Source of the DNA: Chryseobacterium gleum
Lineage (GTDB): Bacteria > Bacteroidota > Bacteroidia > Flavobacteriales_F > PHOS-HE28
DNA length: 64,000 nucleotides
NCBI GenBank assembly: GCA_945872795.1
Contig: CAMCAZ010000011.1
Coordinates: 1-64,000, forward strand
Direction of reading: 5' to 3'
Shown here: one piece after another, positions 7,777-16,131 of the stretch
Numbering within the stretch: position 1 is the stretch's first letter
Layout of the letters: each line of letters opens with the position of its first letter
The notes under the pieces: generated by a model
Told to the model about the DNA's origin: nothing
Databases searched by the model: none
The model's input: only the letters and a program-made list of their open reading frames with translations
Position numbers and translations under genes: made by a program

Positions 7777-9093
7777 TCAGGCCTTCACCACCCGGGTCCA
7801 GGTGCGGCCAGCGGCCGTGCGCACCATCAGCAGGTAGGTGCCCGGCGGCAGGCCCTGCACATCGATGTGGGCGACCCCTGAGGCCTCGACGTTCAGCTGA
7901 CCGGCACGGATGGAACGTCCTGTCGCATCCAAGAGCTCGTGCTCCACCACAGTGCCCGTTGCACTACCGAGCTCAAGGTTCAGACGGTCCAGCACGGGAT
8001 TCGGATAAACGCGCAATGGGTCCATAGCGACGACCTCCGGCGTACTGACGTCGGGGCAGACGATGTTCACATCCAACCCATTGCAGTTGGTGGGGCCATA
8101 ACAGCAAAGCTCAACGATGTTGAAATTGGCCGAAGGGTCGTAGTTACAGGCCAGGGTGTCCAGACAACCGAAGATGATGGCCGTGGCGCAGGAACCATCA
8201 TCACAACCGGCATTGGGGTCGAACTCCAGGAAGTTGGGGTCCGTGCATCCGCACTCAGGCGGATAGTTCAACTGGCCGAAGGCCGTTTCGCCTTCCAGCA
8301 ACACACTGTCGTTCGCCACGTACCGGGAGACGGTCCCATCCGGACACTCCACCTCCAGGTTGAGCTCGAAGGAGATCTCTCCGCTGGTGGTCAGCTGTGC
8401 GAGAAGCACGCGGTTCTCTGCCGTGGGTCCCTGCACACCGGGCGTGGAGCAACCCACCCGGGTATCGTTGGTGAGGAACTCGTTCCCCACGGTTTCGGCA
8501 TCGAAGAGGATCTCCGGATGGATGCCGATGACATTGAAGTTCGGTGGGAGGATCACGGCACCACTGATGGCGATCAGGCCATCCTTTTCCGTCAGTGGAG
8601 TTCCCGCCAGCACATCCGCGTTCACCAGCAGGCCGCCGGCCACGGCTTCGCTGCCGCCGTCATTGTTCGCGCCGCCCACGATGGACCCATCAGGGTCATC
8701 CGCTTTCAGGATACCGAAGCGCTGGTTCGATGCGCCACCGAGCGCCAGCCAGGAATCCAATGCGGTGGTACCCTCATCCAATGCGCCGTTGCTGAGCTCG
8801 TGCGCGAAGGTCCTTCCACGGTCCGCATGGTTGAAGAAGGGTGCCGTGCTGGTGATCCGCAGGGCATGGTTCGCATCGCCATAGATGGCGCGCACTGAAC
8901 AACCGTCGCACAGGTCAACGAACACCCGGTAGGTGCGGGAGCCGGCCTGCAATCCACCTCCGATGACATCAGTGGCATCGTTGGCATCCGATACATAGTA
9001 GGTCTCTACAAGGACGGCATCAATACCGCACTGGGCCATTATCGGCGTGGCCGAGAAGGCCAGCGCTGCAGCAAGGAGGGTGATCGTTCGCAT
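7777..9093 (-). CDS. Secreted T9SS type A protein, cotranscribed with the TonB receptor
   Basis: About 438 residues, started at the ATG before MRTITLLAAALAFSATPIMAQ (signal peptide). It has the shared N-terminal domain (VETYYVSDANDATDV, TYRVFVDLCDGCSVR, PFFNHADRGRT, LDSWLALGGAS, DDPDGSIVGGANNDGG, TAENRVLLAQLTTSGEI). Two GCTDPN/GCLDTLACNYDPS-type cysteine repeats follow, then a type A sorting domain (VYPNPVLDRLNLEL to TWTRVVKA). It begins ten bases after the receptor gene's stop, so it is very probably in the same transcript. That makes it a candidate surface partner of the receptor, although it is not a SusD-type lipoprotein. Confidence 0.85.
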   Translation of the reverse strand: MRTITLLAAALAFSATPIMAQCGIDAVLVETYYVSDANDATDVIGGGLQAGSRTYRVFVDLCDGCSVRAIYGDANHALRITSTAPFFNHADRGRTFAHELSNGALDEGTTALDSWLALGGASNQRFGILKADDPDGSIVGGANNDGGSEAVAGGLLVNADVLAGTPLTEKDGLIAISGAVILPPNFNVIGIHPEILFDAETVGNEFLTNDTRVGCSTPGVQGPTAENRVLLAQLTTSGEISFELNLEVECPDGTVSRYVANDSVLLEGETAFGQLNYPPECGCTDPNFLEFDPNAGCDDGSCATAIIFGCLDTLACNYDPSANFNIVELCCYGPTNCNGLDVNIVCPDVSTPEVVAMDPLRVYPNPVLDRLNLELGSATGTVVEHELLDATGRSIRAGQLNVEASGVAHIDVQGLPPGTYLLMVRTAAGRTWTRVVKA

Positions 9094-9103
9094 GGTCGGA
9101 TGA

Positions 9104-12100
9104 TCAACGGATGGTGTAGGCCACGGTGAGCAGGTATTCGGTGCCAAAGGCGAAATTGTCAAAGTCACCCGTGTATCCGGAGGAATAGCGGTAAGTGCGG
9201 ACCACGGGCGCGTTCAGCAGGTCGCGGGCACGGAGCGCCACGTTCCAATGCTCACCGAATCGTTTGTTCACCGTGATGTCGATCAGGTGGCGTGGCATCT
9301 CATAGGCCCGGATGCCGTTGGGATCGAGCTCCGCATTCGTCACAGCCAGCTTGGGGCCCTGCACGTTGTAGGACACGCTGATGTTCATGCGCAGGCTGTC
9401 CAGACCATAGGACAGGGTGGTGTTCACGATGAACGGCGCCTGTCCGAACATGGGTGTTTCATATTCGACAACTTCATCGTTGAGGAAGGTGGTGAGCTCG
9501 GAACGCGAGTTCATCAGTGTGAGGTTTCCCCGCCATTCCAGGTTGCGCACCACGCGGAACTTGCCCTCCAATTCGAGACCGAGCACTTCGGAGCGATCGG
9601 CGTTGCGCCAGGTGAAGCCCCCCTGTGCGGTCTGCAGCAGTTCGATGTGGTCCCTGAAGCTTTTGTAGAAACCACTGACCGAGACGTTGTCGCCATTCTT
9701 GAAGAAACGCTCCAGACGGACGTCGAAGTTGTCGACGGAGGTCATGCGCAGATCGGGGTTCCCGTAGACAGGTGCCTGAAGGAGATAATCGTAGTACTGC
9801 ACCACGGAGAACTCGCGGAAGCTCGGGCGGCTCAGTGAACGGAAGTAGCTCAATCGCAGGTTCACCGGTGTGCGCTCCTCACCGCGCAACTTCAGGATGA
9901 GGTTCACGCTGGGCAGCACATCCCACTGTTCGATGCTGCCGGGCACGGCCGGCTTGGGCTCCGGCGAACCAGCACCACCTATGGCAAGGTCTCCCACCGT
10001 TCCCCGGATGGGATCATCGGCAGCGATGCCCTGTTCCCAGAAATCATAGATGTCCGCAAGAAGGCTTGTATGCTCCAGTCTTACACCACCGGCCACCCGA
10101 ACGCGCTGTGTGACCGCATAGTCCGTCATGGCATACATACCCGCCACGTTGAGGATACCGATGTCGTTGTCCTTGAAGGAGCCGAAAGGTGTGTACAAGC
10201 TGGTGAAGCGCCCGTTGGGCTGAAGGTCGAAGCGACCCACTTCCTCCCATTGGGTGGGCCCGGGAGCACCCACCACCTGGTAGTACTTCTGCTCATTGAG
10301 ACGCTCGTTCCAGCGATAGGACCCACCGAATTTCAGCTTCCGAACACGCTCGGCCCGGTCGCTGAGGGGCAGTTCGAATCCGAGGCGCGCATCCAACAGT
10401 TCCTCATCCAGGAAGCGGAAGATGCGCCCGGGGGGGCGCAGCGCACCGTCCACGTCATCTATCGGTTGTCCGGCAGGTGGCATGACATACTGCACCACCT
10501 TCAGGTCCAGTACATCGCGGTCCCCCTTGGAGTAGGACACGTCCGCGTTCACGGTCAGGTTCAGGGCAGGGATCAGGTGTTTGCTGCCGTACTGGAAGAC
10601 CCAGAGTCGGCGTTGCTCCCAGTACTGTTCCTCACTCACAAAGGTCTCGCCGCTGACCGTGGGATCGAGGAAGACCAGGTAGCGGGCATTGTTCTGCCCC
10701 AGCACGTTGCCCATGGCCATGAGCGAGAAGCTGTTGTTCCGGTTCAATTTCAGCGACACGTTGCCCAAAGCGTTCCAGCCGCTGGAGATCACGCTGACAC
10801 GCTGGTCACCCTTGCGGTTGAAGAAGGAGCCGGGCTCGGGAGCATCGAAAGCCTCGTTGGTCCGCAGGATGGTGCTGCTCTCATCGTTCTGGGTCTCGTT
10901 CGAATAGCGGAAGCCGAGCAGGAAGCCCAACTGGCGGGGCTGCTTGCTCTTCTTGAAGAGGTCCAGCTGGTTGCCGATGCTGAACGCCGCATTGAAGTTG
11001 GGACTGCCCTGTGTTTCGCCCACGCGCCAGCTGCTGTTGTCCCACTTGGTGTTGAGCGCGGCCAGTTCGGCGTTCACGATCGGTGAGAAGTAGGCCAGGT
11101 TATAGGTCTCGTTGTAGATGTTGACTGCGTTCTGGACCGCGTTGGGTGAATAGATCAGGGCCGGCGACAAGAGACCGAGCTCCGTCAGCGCCAGATGCTG
11201 CTGGGTGTTGCTCGTGTTCATGGTAGTGCCTGAGAAGGCTGGTGTGTTCCCGGTGATGCCGTAGCCGTTGAGGTAGTTCCCCAGCCCGAGCAGGGACAAC
11301 TGCTGGTAGAGGTTCGGATCGAGGAAGGTGGGATAGTCCTCCACAGCACTGGGCACACCCTCAGGAATGGCCCTGGTACCATCATCACGGCCCAGCCAGT
11401 CGGTGGAACCGGAGTTCCCACTGACGATGGTCTTGAACGAGCTGTTGGGATTGTAACCGATGGTGCTGGCCACGGTGACCTGCAGGCGCTCGGGATAGTC
11501 ACTGGTGTTCATGGACAGATAAGCCCCTGCCCAATCACCCGGCAGGTCGGGCGTGAGGGTCTTGGTGATGATGATGTTGTCCATGAGACCTGTGGGGAAC
11601 AGGTCGAGACGCAGGTTGTTGGTGAAGGGATCCAGCGTGGGGACCCGACCGCCGTTCACCGTGGTCACCAGGTAACGATCGGCCAAACCACGGACGGTGA
11701 CGAAGGCTCCCACCGTGCTAACACCGGACACCCGCTTTACCGCGGCAGCGGCATCCGTATCGCCGGTCTTCAGCATCCCGTCACGCGAGATGAAATCCAG
11801 GGAGGCGGGTGCATTGGACTTCATGCGATCGAGATAGCCGTCACTGCCCCGCTTGGCCTTGGCCTCCACCTCGAAGGTCTTCAGCTCCACGCTTTTGTCC
11901 CCGAGCACAATGTTCTGGATCAGCACCCCTCCCTTGAGGTCAAGGGTCACCTCCTTGGCTTCAAAACCGATGAAAGAGTATAGGATGACCGCCGGTCCCG
12001 TGGCCTTCAGGATCAGGCTGTAGTTGCCGTCAAGGTCCGTCGTTGTGCCCACGGAGGGATCTGCCTTCAGCACCACGGTGGCCCCCGGCAGGGTCTCTCC

Positions 12101-12193
12101 TTGAGTATCAGACACCTTGCCGCGCAGGGTGGTCTGGGCGGCAGAAGTGACACCTAACAGAGCCAGAAGAAGAAGAAGTGCCACGTGCTTCAT
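9104..12193 (-). CDS. TonB-dependent outer-membrane receptor
   Basis: A 1,029-residue outer-membrane receptor. Order: signal peptide (MKHVALLLLLALLGVTSAAQ); a carboxypeptidase-regulatory-like domain at about 22-105 (LRGKVSDTQGETLPGATVVL, TDLDGNYSL); a plug at about 125-245 (SRDGMLKTGDTDAAAAVKRV, VTVRGLADRY, TKTLTPDLPGDWAGAYLSMN); then a long 22-strand-type barrel ending in the aromatic-rich FAFGTEYLLTVAYTIR. This family moves ligands across the outer membrane using TonB/ExbBD energy. The plug has the RGLxDRY form of general receptors rather than a SusC signature, and no SusD gene is adjacent. The ligand cannot be told from sequence. It leads an operon with the paralog at 7777-9093. Confidence 0.9.
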   Translation of the reverse strand: MKHVALLLLLALLGVTSAAQTTLRGKVSDTQGETLPGATVVLKADPSVGTTTDLDGNYSLILKATGPAVILYSFIGFEAKEVTLDLKGGVLIQNIVLGDKSVELKTFEVEAKAKRGSDGYLDRMKSNAPASLDFISRDGMLKTGDTDAAAAVKRVSGVSTVGAFVTVRGLADRYLVTTVNGGRVPTLDPFTNNLRLDLFPTGLMDNIIITKTLTPDLPGDWAGAYLSMNTSDYPERLQVTVASTIGYNPNSSFKTIVSGNSGSTDWLGRDDGTRAIPEGVPSAVEDYPTFLDPNLYQQLSLLGLGNYLNGYGITGNTPAFSGTTMNTSNTQQHLALTELGLLSPALIYSPNAVQNAVNIYNETYNLAYFSPIVNAELAALNTKWDNSSWRVGETQGSPNFNAAFSIGNQLDLFKKSKQPRQLGFLLGFRYSNETQNDESSTILRTNEAFDAPEPGSFFNRKGDQRVSVISSGWNALGNVSLKLNRNNSFSLMAMGNVLGQNNARYLVFLDPTVSGETFVSEEQYWEQRRLWVFQYGSKHLIPALNLTVNADVSYSKGDRDVLDLKVVQYVMPPAGQPIDDVDGALRPPGRIFRFLDEELLDARLGFELPLSDRAERVRKLKFGGSYRWNERLNEQKYYQVVGAPGPTQWEEVGRFDLQPNGRFTSLYTPFGSFKDNDIGILNVAGMYAMTDYAVTQRVRVAGGVRLEHTSLLADIYDFWEQGIAADDPIRGTVGDLAIGGAGSPEPKPAVPGSIEQWDVLPSVNLILKLRGEERTPVNLRLSYFRSLSRPSFREFSVVQYYDYLLQAPVYGNPDLRMTSVDNFDVRLERFFKNGDNVSVSGFYKSFRDHIELLQTAQGGFTWRNADRSEVLGLELEGKFRVVRNLEWRGNLTLMNSRSELTTFLNDEVVEYETPMFGQAPFIVNTTLSYGLDSLRMNISVSYNVQGPKLAVTNAELDPNGIRAYEMPRHLIDITVNKRFGEHWNVALRARDLLNAPVVRTYRYSSGYTGDFDNFAFGTEYLLTVAYTIR

Positions 12194-12509
12194 GGGAGCG
12201 CTTTTCGAAGGGAGGGCGAAGGTCCAAAGGCCCTTTCTCGCTCGTGTTATTACTGTGTTATGATTGATCTATGGATCCGCTGTATGCACCATACAGGACA
12301 GGACGGTTGGTCCCCATGCGCTCACCGCAGGGATCCCGCTGCCTTGCTGGGGCTTTCGCTCAGCCCATGTCTTTTCACCGCCCAGCACGAGCAGCGTCCA
12401 TGTAAATGCCATGCGACCGCTGCATCAAATGATCCTCCGCAGGCCATTCGTGGTGCAACAGCCCTCTAGTTTCGCACGCTTCCACAAGCGTCATGCACCG
12501 CTCGGGAGC
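12194..12509. promoter_or_regulatory. Divergent intergenic region, no gene seen
   Basis: About 315 bases between the divergent TonB receptor and HNH genes. Open frames cross it but have no recognisable content. It should hold the promoters of both genes; I do not see a riboswitch-like structure or a clear -7 box. Confidence 0.35.
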
Positions 12510-13241
12510 ATGACCGTGAAGGACAAAGTGATCGACAGCACCATGCTCCATACCGTGCACTGCTTCGACAATGGTGATGCCAGCTATCTGGAGTGGATCA
12601 AGGGTAACCCACGGGGGCATGTGATCAACACCCGGCGTGGAAAGGAGCATGGCACGGGTATGCTGCACCGTGCTGACTGTGCACACATCCGCAGCATGCG
12701 GAACAGTGATGCACCAGGTGGCTTCACGGAGCGCGGGTGGATCAAGTTCTGCGGCACCGATCTGCACGAGCTGGTCGATCGCTATGCGGACCAACGGAAC
12801 GCTCCCTTGCTGGTACTGACACGCTGCAAGGCCTGCAACGCCATCGCACACGACATCATCATCGAGCGAACGCCCGGTGAATCCGGTACACCACTGGACG
12901 GTGCCAAGACCACGATCACCGTGAACGCGCGTGAACGAGACCCCCTATTGCGCAGCATCTGCCTGGAACATCATGGCATCCGTTGTGCCGCCTGTGGAGT
13001 GGATATGCACGTGCGTTACGGCCCCCTCGGGAAAGGCTTCATGGAGGTGCACGAGATCCCGCCAAGCGAGCCAGGGGGCCCTGGCCGGGAGTTCGATCCG
13101 CGTCGCGACCTGGTGCCCGTGTGCCCGAACTGCCACACCATGCTCCACCGTGGTCGTGAAACACCGCTGACGGTGCAGGAACTGCAGACCGTGATCCAAC
13201 GGGCCGTCCGTCACTGGAGCGAGGTGCTCTTCAACGGCTGA
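12510..13241 (+). CDS. McrA-like HNH endonuclease with an N-terminal sensor-like domain
   Basis: About 243 residues from MTVKDKVIDS; a second ATG 33 bases later (MLHTVHC) is also possible, and the frame is open far upstream without domain content. Residues about 10-120 form a separate module (YLEWIKGNPRGHVINT, MLHRADCAHI, IKFCGTDLHEL, CKACNA) seen in front of HNH nucleases. The C-terminal HNH domain has a zinc pair CAACG, the catalytic-type HEIPP stretch, then CPNCHTMLHRG. Proteins of this kind are nucleases often annotated as McrA-like, acting on modified or foreign DNA, but the target is not predictable. It stands alone, without a methylase or other restriction subunit nearby. Confidence 0.8.
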   Translation: MTVKDKVIDSTMLHTVHCFDNGDASYLEWIKGNPRGHVINTRRGKEHGTGMLHRADCAHIRSMRNSDAPGGFTERGWIKFCGTDLHELVDRYADQRNAPLLVLTRCKACNAIAHDIIIERTPGESGTPLDGAKTTITVNARERDPLLRSICLEHHGIRCAACGVDMHVRYGPLGKGFMEVHEIPPSEPGGPGREFDPRRDLVPVCPNCHTMLHRGRETPLTVQELQTVIQRAVRHWSEVLFNG

Positions 13242-13250
13242 GCTTTCCCT

Positions 13251-13505
13251 TCATCCGTCACGACCAGATGCCTGATCTGCACGTTTGAAGTTGAGGGAGA
13301 CCGAACGCTGTGCAGAGGGACAAGGCACATCGGCATAGCTGCAGTAAACACAACAGTCCTTAGGAGTGGGTTTGAAGACCCCTCTGCAACGACGGCATTG
13401 GTAGAAGTAAACACTGGAATTGGCGGGATCACGACTGAGCCGTCCACAATTGGGGCACTTCAGGGTGCAGAAAGAGACCGGCCTACCGCGGAACAGAAGC
13501 CGCAA
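13251..13505 (-). CDS. GDCCVxC-family small zinc-ribbon protein
   Basis: Up to 84 residues. It has a zinc-ribbon pair (LKCPNCG and QCRRCRG) and the family hallmark KDCCVYCSYADVPCPSAQ, where most members have GDCCVxC. This family of small cysteine-rich proteins includes selenocysteine variants in other species; here all positions are plain cysteine and the usual glycine is lysine. The function is not established. The start is uncertain: TTG at 13505 or a GTG nearer to SFCTLKCP. It converges on the HNH gene, with nine bases between the stops. Confidence 0.65.
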   Translation of the reverse strand: MRLLFRGRPVSFCTLKCPNCGRLSRDPANSSVYFYQCRRCRGVFKPTPKDCCVYCSYADVPCPSAQRSVSLNFKRADQASGRDG

Positions 13506-13534
13506 TCGCCAACTCCACCGTCCGGTCCTGGACC

Positions 13535-13759
13535 TTGCCTGCAGGTCAGATTCGGGTGAGCTGGGAAGGCGCCGTGGAACTGGACATCTATTGGAGCAAC
13601 ACGGATGTGCAGGGCCGCAGTGTGCGCAATGGCTTCATGCCCATGCAAAGTCCCCTGCTTGTGGACCTGGCGGGACTGCCTGACGGTGTCTACCTCTTCC
13701 AGGCGGCGCACCGCAACAAGGCGCTGGCACCTGCAACCCGCTTCACGTTGGTGTGGTAG
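13535..13759 (+). CDS. Fragment resembling a type IX sorting domain
   Basis: A 74-codon frame beginning at TTG; no ATG exists, and the frame is open back to 13439, overlapping the divergent GDCCVxC gene. The end (VDVQGRSV-like NTDVQGRSVR, then DLAGLPDGVYLFQAAHRNKA, then FTLVW) has the pattern of the second half of a type A sorting domain. There is no signal peptide or upstream secreted domain. It is best read as the remnant of a secreted protein gene or a chance frame. Expression is doubtful. Confidence 0.3.
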   Translation: MPAGQIRVSWEGAVELDIYWSNTDVQGRSVRNGFMPMQSPLLVDLAGLPDGVYLFQAAHRNKALAPATRFTLVW

Positions 13760-13865
13760 GGCGCCTGCAAGGAGCTGATGAAGGTGGGGCATTGATGTGG
13801 GAGAGATCCCTACATCCTGGCCGTGGTAGCCGACCCCGAACGACGTGCACGATCGGCCCACCTGC

Positions 13866-13900
13866 CCAAAAACGAACGAGCCGCCAGCTTTCGCGGCGGC
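13866..13900 (-). terminator. Intrinsic terminator of the adhesin-PorP-OmpA operon
   Basis: On the minus strand a GCCGCC/GGCGGC stem with a nine-base GCGAAAGCT-type loop is followed by TCGTTCGTTTTTGGG. It lies about 35 bases past the stop of the OmpA-family gene and is a good Rho-independent terminator for the whole operon. Confidence 0.7.
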
Positions 13901-13933
13901 CCGTCCGTCCTTGATCCCTACCCTACTGCTCGG

Positions 13934-16108
13934 TTACAACCCCAACACCTTGAACTCGGTACGGCGGTTGCGCTGATGTTGCTCTTCGGTGCACTTGGTG
14001 CATTCACAAGCATCGGTCGGCTTGGTCTCGCCATAGCCCTTGCTCAGTACCCGATCCTTGGCGATGCCCTTGCTCACGATGTAGTCCACGGCGCTCTTCG
14101 CACGTTTCTGCGAAAGGCTCAGGTTGAAGGCGTCCTTGCCTCGGCAGTCGGTGTGGGAGCTCAGCTCGATACGCACCGTGGCGTTCTCCAACAAGGTCTC
14201 CACCAATTTGTCCAGCTCCAGTGCGGCATCGGGTCGGATATCCCACTTGGCGTAATCGTACAGGATGTTGTCCAATCGCACCACCTGGTCCACTGCCAGC
14301 GGGAAGAGGCGGAAATCCGTCTTGATGATGGCGCTTGGCTTGCCCTTGGTACTGATCCGCGCGCTCTGTATGAAGAAACCATCACGTTCCACCTTGATGC
14401 GATAGTCGCTATCCAGCTTCAGTGGGAAGGCGTATTTGCCGGTGGCATCGGTGGTGATGGTGTCCAGCACCTTGTCGGCGCCGTCGGTCAGGGTCACCGT
14501 GGCACCCTCCATCAGGGCACCGGTCTCGCCATGCATTACAAGGCCTTCGGCGGCGTATTCGTACTTGGTGAGCTCTATGAGGATGTCCTCCAGGGGGTCC
14601 ACATCGGTGACCACCGGCATCTCACCCTGGAAGTACCCGTTCTTGCTGGCCACCAGCAGGTACTTCTCATGGTACTCGGCCTGTGCGGTGAACCGACCGC
14701 CTTCGGCCGCGACCAGCTCATAGCGCTTCACGTGCTCGCCATCGCCGTCCTTCACCACGATGGTGGCGCCTTCGATGGGCAGGCGGGTCTCCTTGTCGAT
14801 GACGCGCCCGGCGAGGTAGATCATCTGCGACCGGATGGTGCATCCGTAGATGTCGTCGCTGCCGATCCCACCGGGACGGTCGCTGGCAAAGAAGCCGACG
14901 CTGTCGTTGAACAGCAACAGGCTGTGGTCGTTGAAGCGCGTGTTCATCGGATAGCCGAGGTTGAACACGTTACCCGGACCGGCCTTCGTCAGTCGCACTT
15001 GGAAGATGTCCGACCCACCGAGACCGGTATGGCCTGTGCTGGCGAAGAAGAACACACTGTCCGCCGAGATATAGGGGTACATCTCATTGCCGGCCGTGTT
15101 CACCTTGGGCCCCAAGTTCTGCGGCACGCCCCATTGGTTGCCCAGGTTGTCGCAGTACCAGATGTCGGTCCCTCCCTCACCTCCGGGCCGGTCGCTCGCG
15201 AAGTAGATCCTGCGTCCATCGGGCGAAACGAAGGGGTGACCGTTGTTCTGATCGGGGTCATTGTGCTCGAAGGGGATCAGCGCGCTCCACTCCTGCTGCC
15301 CGAACTCGCCCTCCACCACATCGCTGAAGAAGATGCCCAGGTTCAGTTCGCCACGCTGGCTTTTGCTCTGCACGCCGTAATGCACGTTGTTGCGTGTGAA
15401 GTACATGCGCTTGGCGAGCGAGTCATAGCTCACGGTACCATCGTGGTAGCGGCTGTTCACATCCTTGTGCATCACCAGCGGCTCTTCCACGGTCTCGCCT
15501 TTAAGCAGTGCCGAGTAGAGGTTGAGGAAGGGTTCCTGGTCCCATGCGAACTCACGTCGGCCACCCACACCTTCACCGCGGGCGCTGGAGAAGAGCAGCA
15601 GTTCACCCAGCACGCTCATGCCCAGATCGGCCTCTGGCGAGTTGATGGGCACCGTGCGGATGCTGGACCGGGTGCTGTCCTGCATCAGACGTTGGAACAC
15701 CAGGGGGTTCTTGAGATAGGCCTGCACCCGGGGGGTCCCGGGGTTCAGCGAATCGAAGTTGCCGTACATGTCCAAGGCCTCCGTGTATTTGCCGTTGGCC
15801 CGCAGTTGATCGGCGTAGGCCAGCATGTCATCAGGCTTCCCATCGCCCATGGCCAGCAGGCGGGTGTAGGCCGCCTCCGCCTTCTGTGGCTGGCCCATCT
15901 TGCGGTAGGTCAGTGCCAGGCTGCGCAGGGTGGTAGCATCGGCCTTTCCGGAGGCTTCCATCTTCTCGTAGATGGCGGCCACCTTGGGATAGTCGAACAC
16001 CTCATTGTAACGGTCGGCCATCCGCTGTTGCAGCTTCTGGGCCTGGAGGCCGGTGAAGGAACAGGCGCCGGCCAGCAGCAGGGCGGTGAGCAGGAGTATG
16101 CGGCTCAT
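13934..16108 (-). CDS. TPR-PD40-OmpA protein, PorE-like T9SS or gliding component
   Basis: About 724 residues, started at MSRILLLTALLLAGACS, which gives a signal peptide with a possible lipobox (LAGAC). Order: TPR-like helices (about 30-125); PD40 beta-propeller repeats (VSPDGRRIYFASDRPGG, YISADSVFFFASTGHTG, FFASDRPGGIGSDDIYG, about 150-420); two carboxypeptidase-regulatory-like domains (GRVIDKETRLPIEGATIVV and GETGALMEGATVTLT); and a peptidoglycan-binding OmpA domain (ELSSHTDCRGKDAFNLSLS, NRRTEFKVLGL). The same architecture occurs in PorE (PG1058), which links the type IX machine to peptidoglycan. It starts 23 bases after the PorP/SprF stop and is the last gene of the operon. Confidence 0.85.
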   Translation of the reverse strand: MSRILLLTALLLAGACSFTGLQAQKLQQRMADRYNEVFDYPKVAAIYEKMEASGKADATTLRSLALTYRKMGQPQKAEAAYTRLLAMGDGKPDDMLAYADQLRANGKYTEALDMYGNFDSLNPGTPRVQAYLKNPLVFQRLMQDSTRSSIRTVPINSPEADLGMSVLGELLLFSSARGEGVGGRREFAWDQEPFLNLYSALLKGETVEEPLVMHKDVNSRYHDGTVSYDSLAKRMYFTRNNVHYGVQSKSQRGELNLGIFFSDVVEGEFGQQEWSALIPFEHNDPDQNNGHPFVSPDGRRIYFASDRPGGEGGTDIWYCDNLGNQWGVPQNLGPKVNTAGNEMYPYISADSVFFFASTGHTGLGGSDIFQVRLTKAGPGNVFNLGYPMNTRFNDHSLLLFNDSVGFFASDRPGGIGSDDIYGCTIRSQMIYLAGRVIDKETRLPIEGATIVVKDGDGEHVKRYELVAAEGGRFTAQAEYHEKYLLVASKNGYFQGEMPVVTDVDPLEDILIELTKYEYAAEGLVMHGETGALMEGATVTLTDGADKVLDTITTDATGKYAFPLKLDSDYRIKVERDGFFIQSARISTKGKPSAIIKTDFRLFPLAVDQVVRLDNILYDYAKWDIRPDAALELDKLVETLLENATVRIELSSHTDCRGKDAFNLSLSQKRAKSAVDYIVSKGIAKDRVLSKGYGETKPTDACECTKCTEEQHQRNRRTEFKVLGL

Positions 16109-16131
16109 GGGTTGCTTGCGTTGGTGCATGA

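Noticed and set aside
9104-12193. TonB receptor as a SusC of a polysaccharide utilisation locus
   Set aside because: No SusD gene, glycoside hydrolase or sensor gene is adjacent, and the plug motif is of the general receptor type.
12264-12509. Upstream extension of the HNH frame
   Set aside because: The extra 82 codons have no domain content and relatives begin near the module; the ATG at 12510 or 12543 is more likely.
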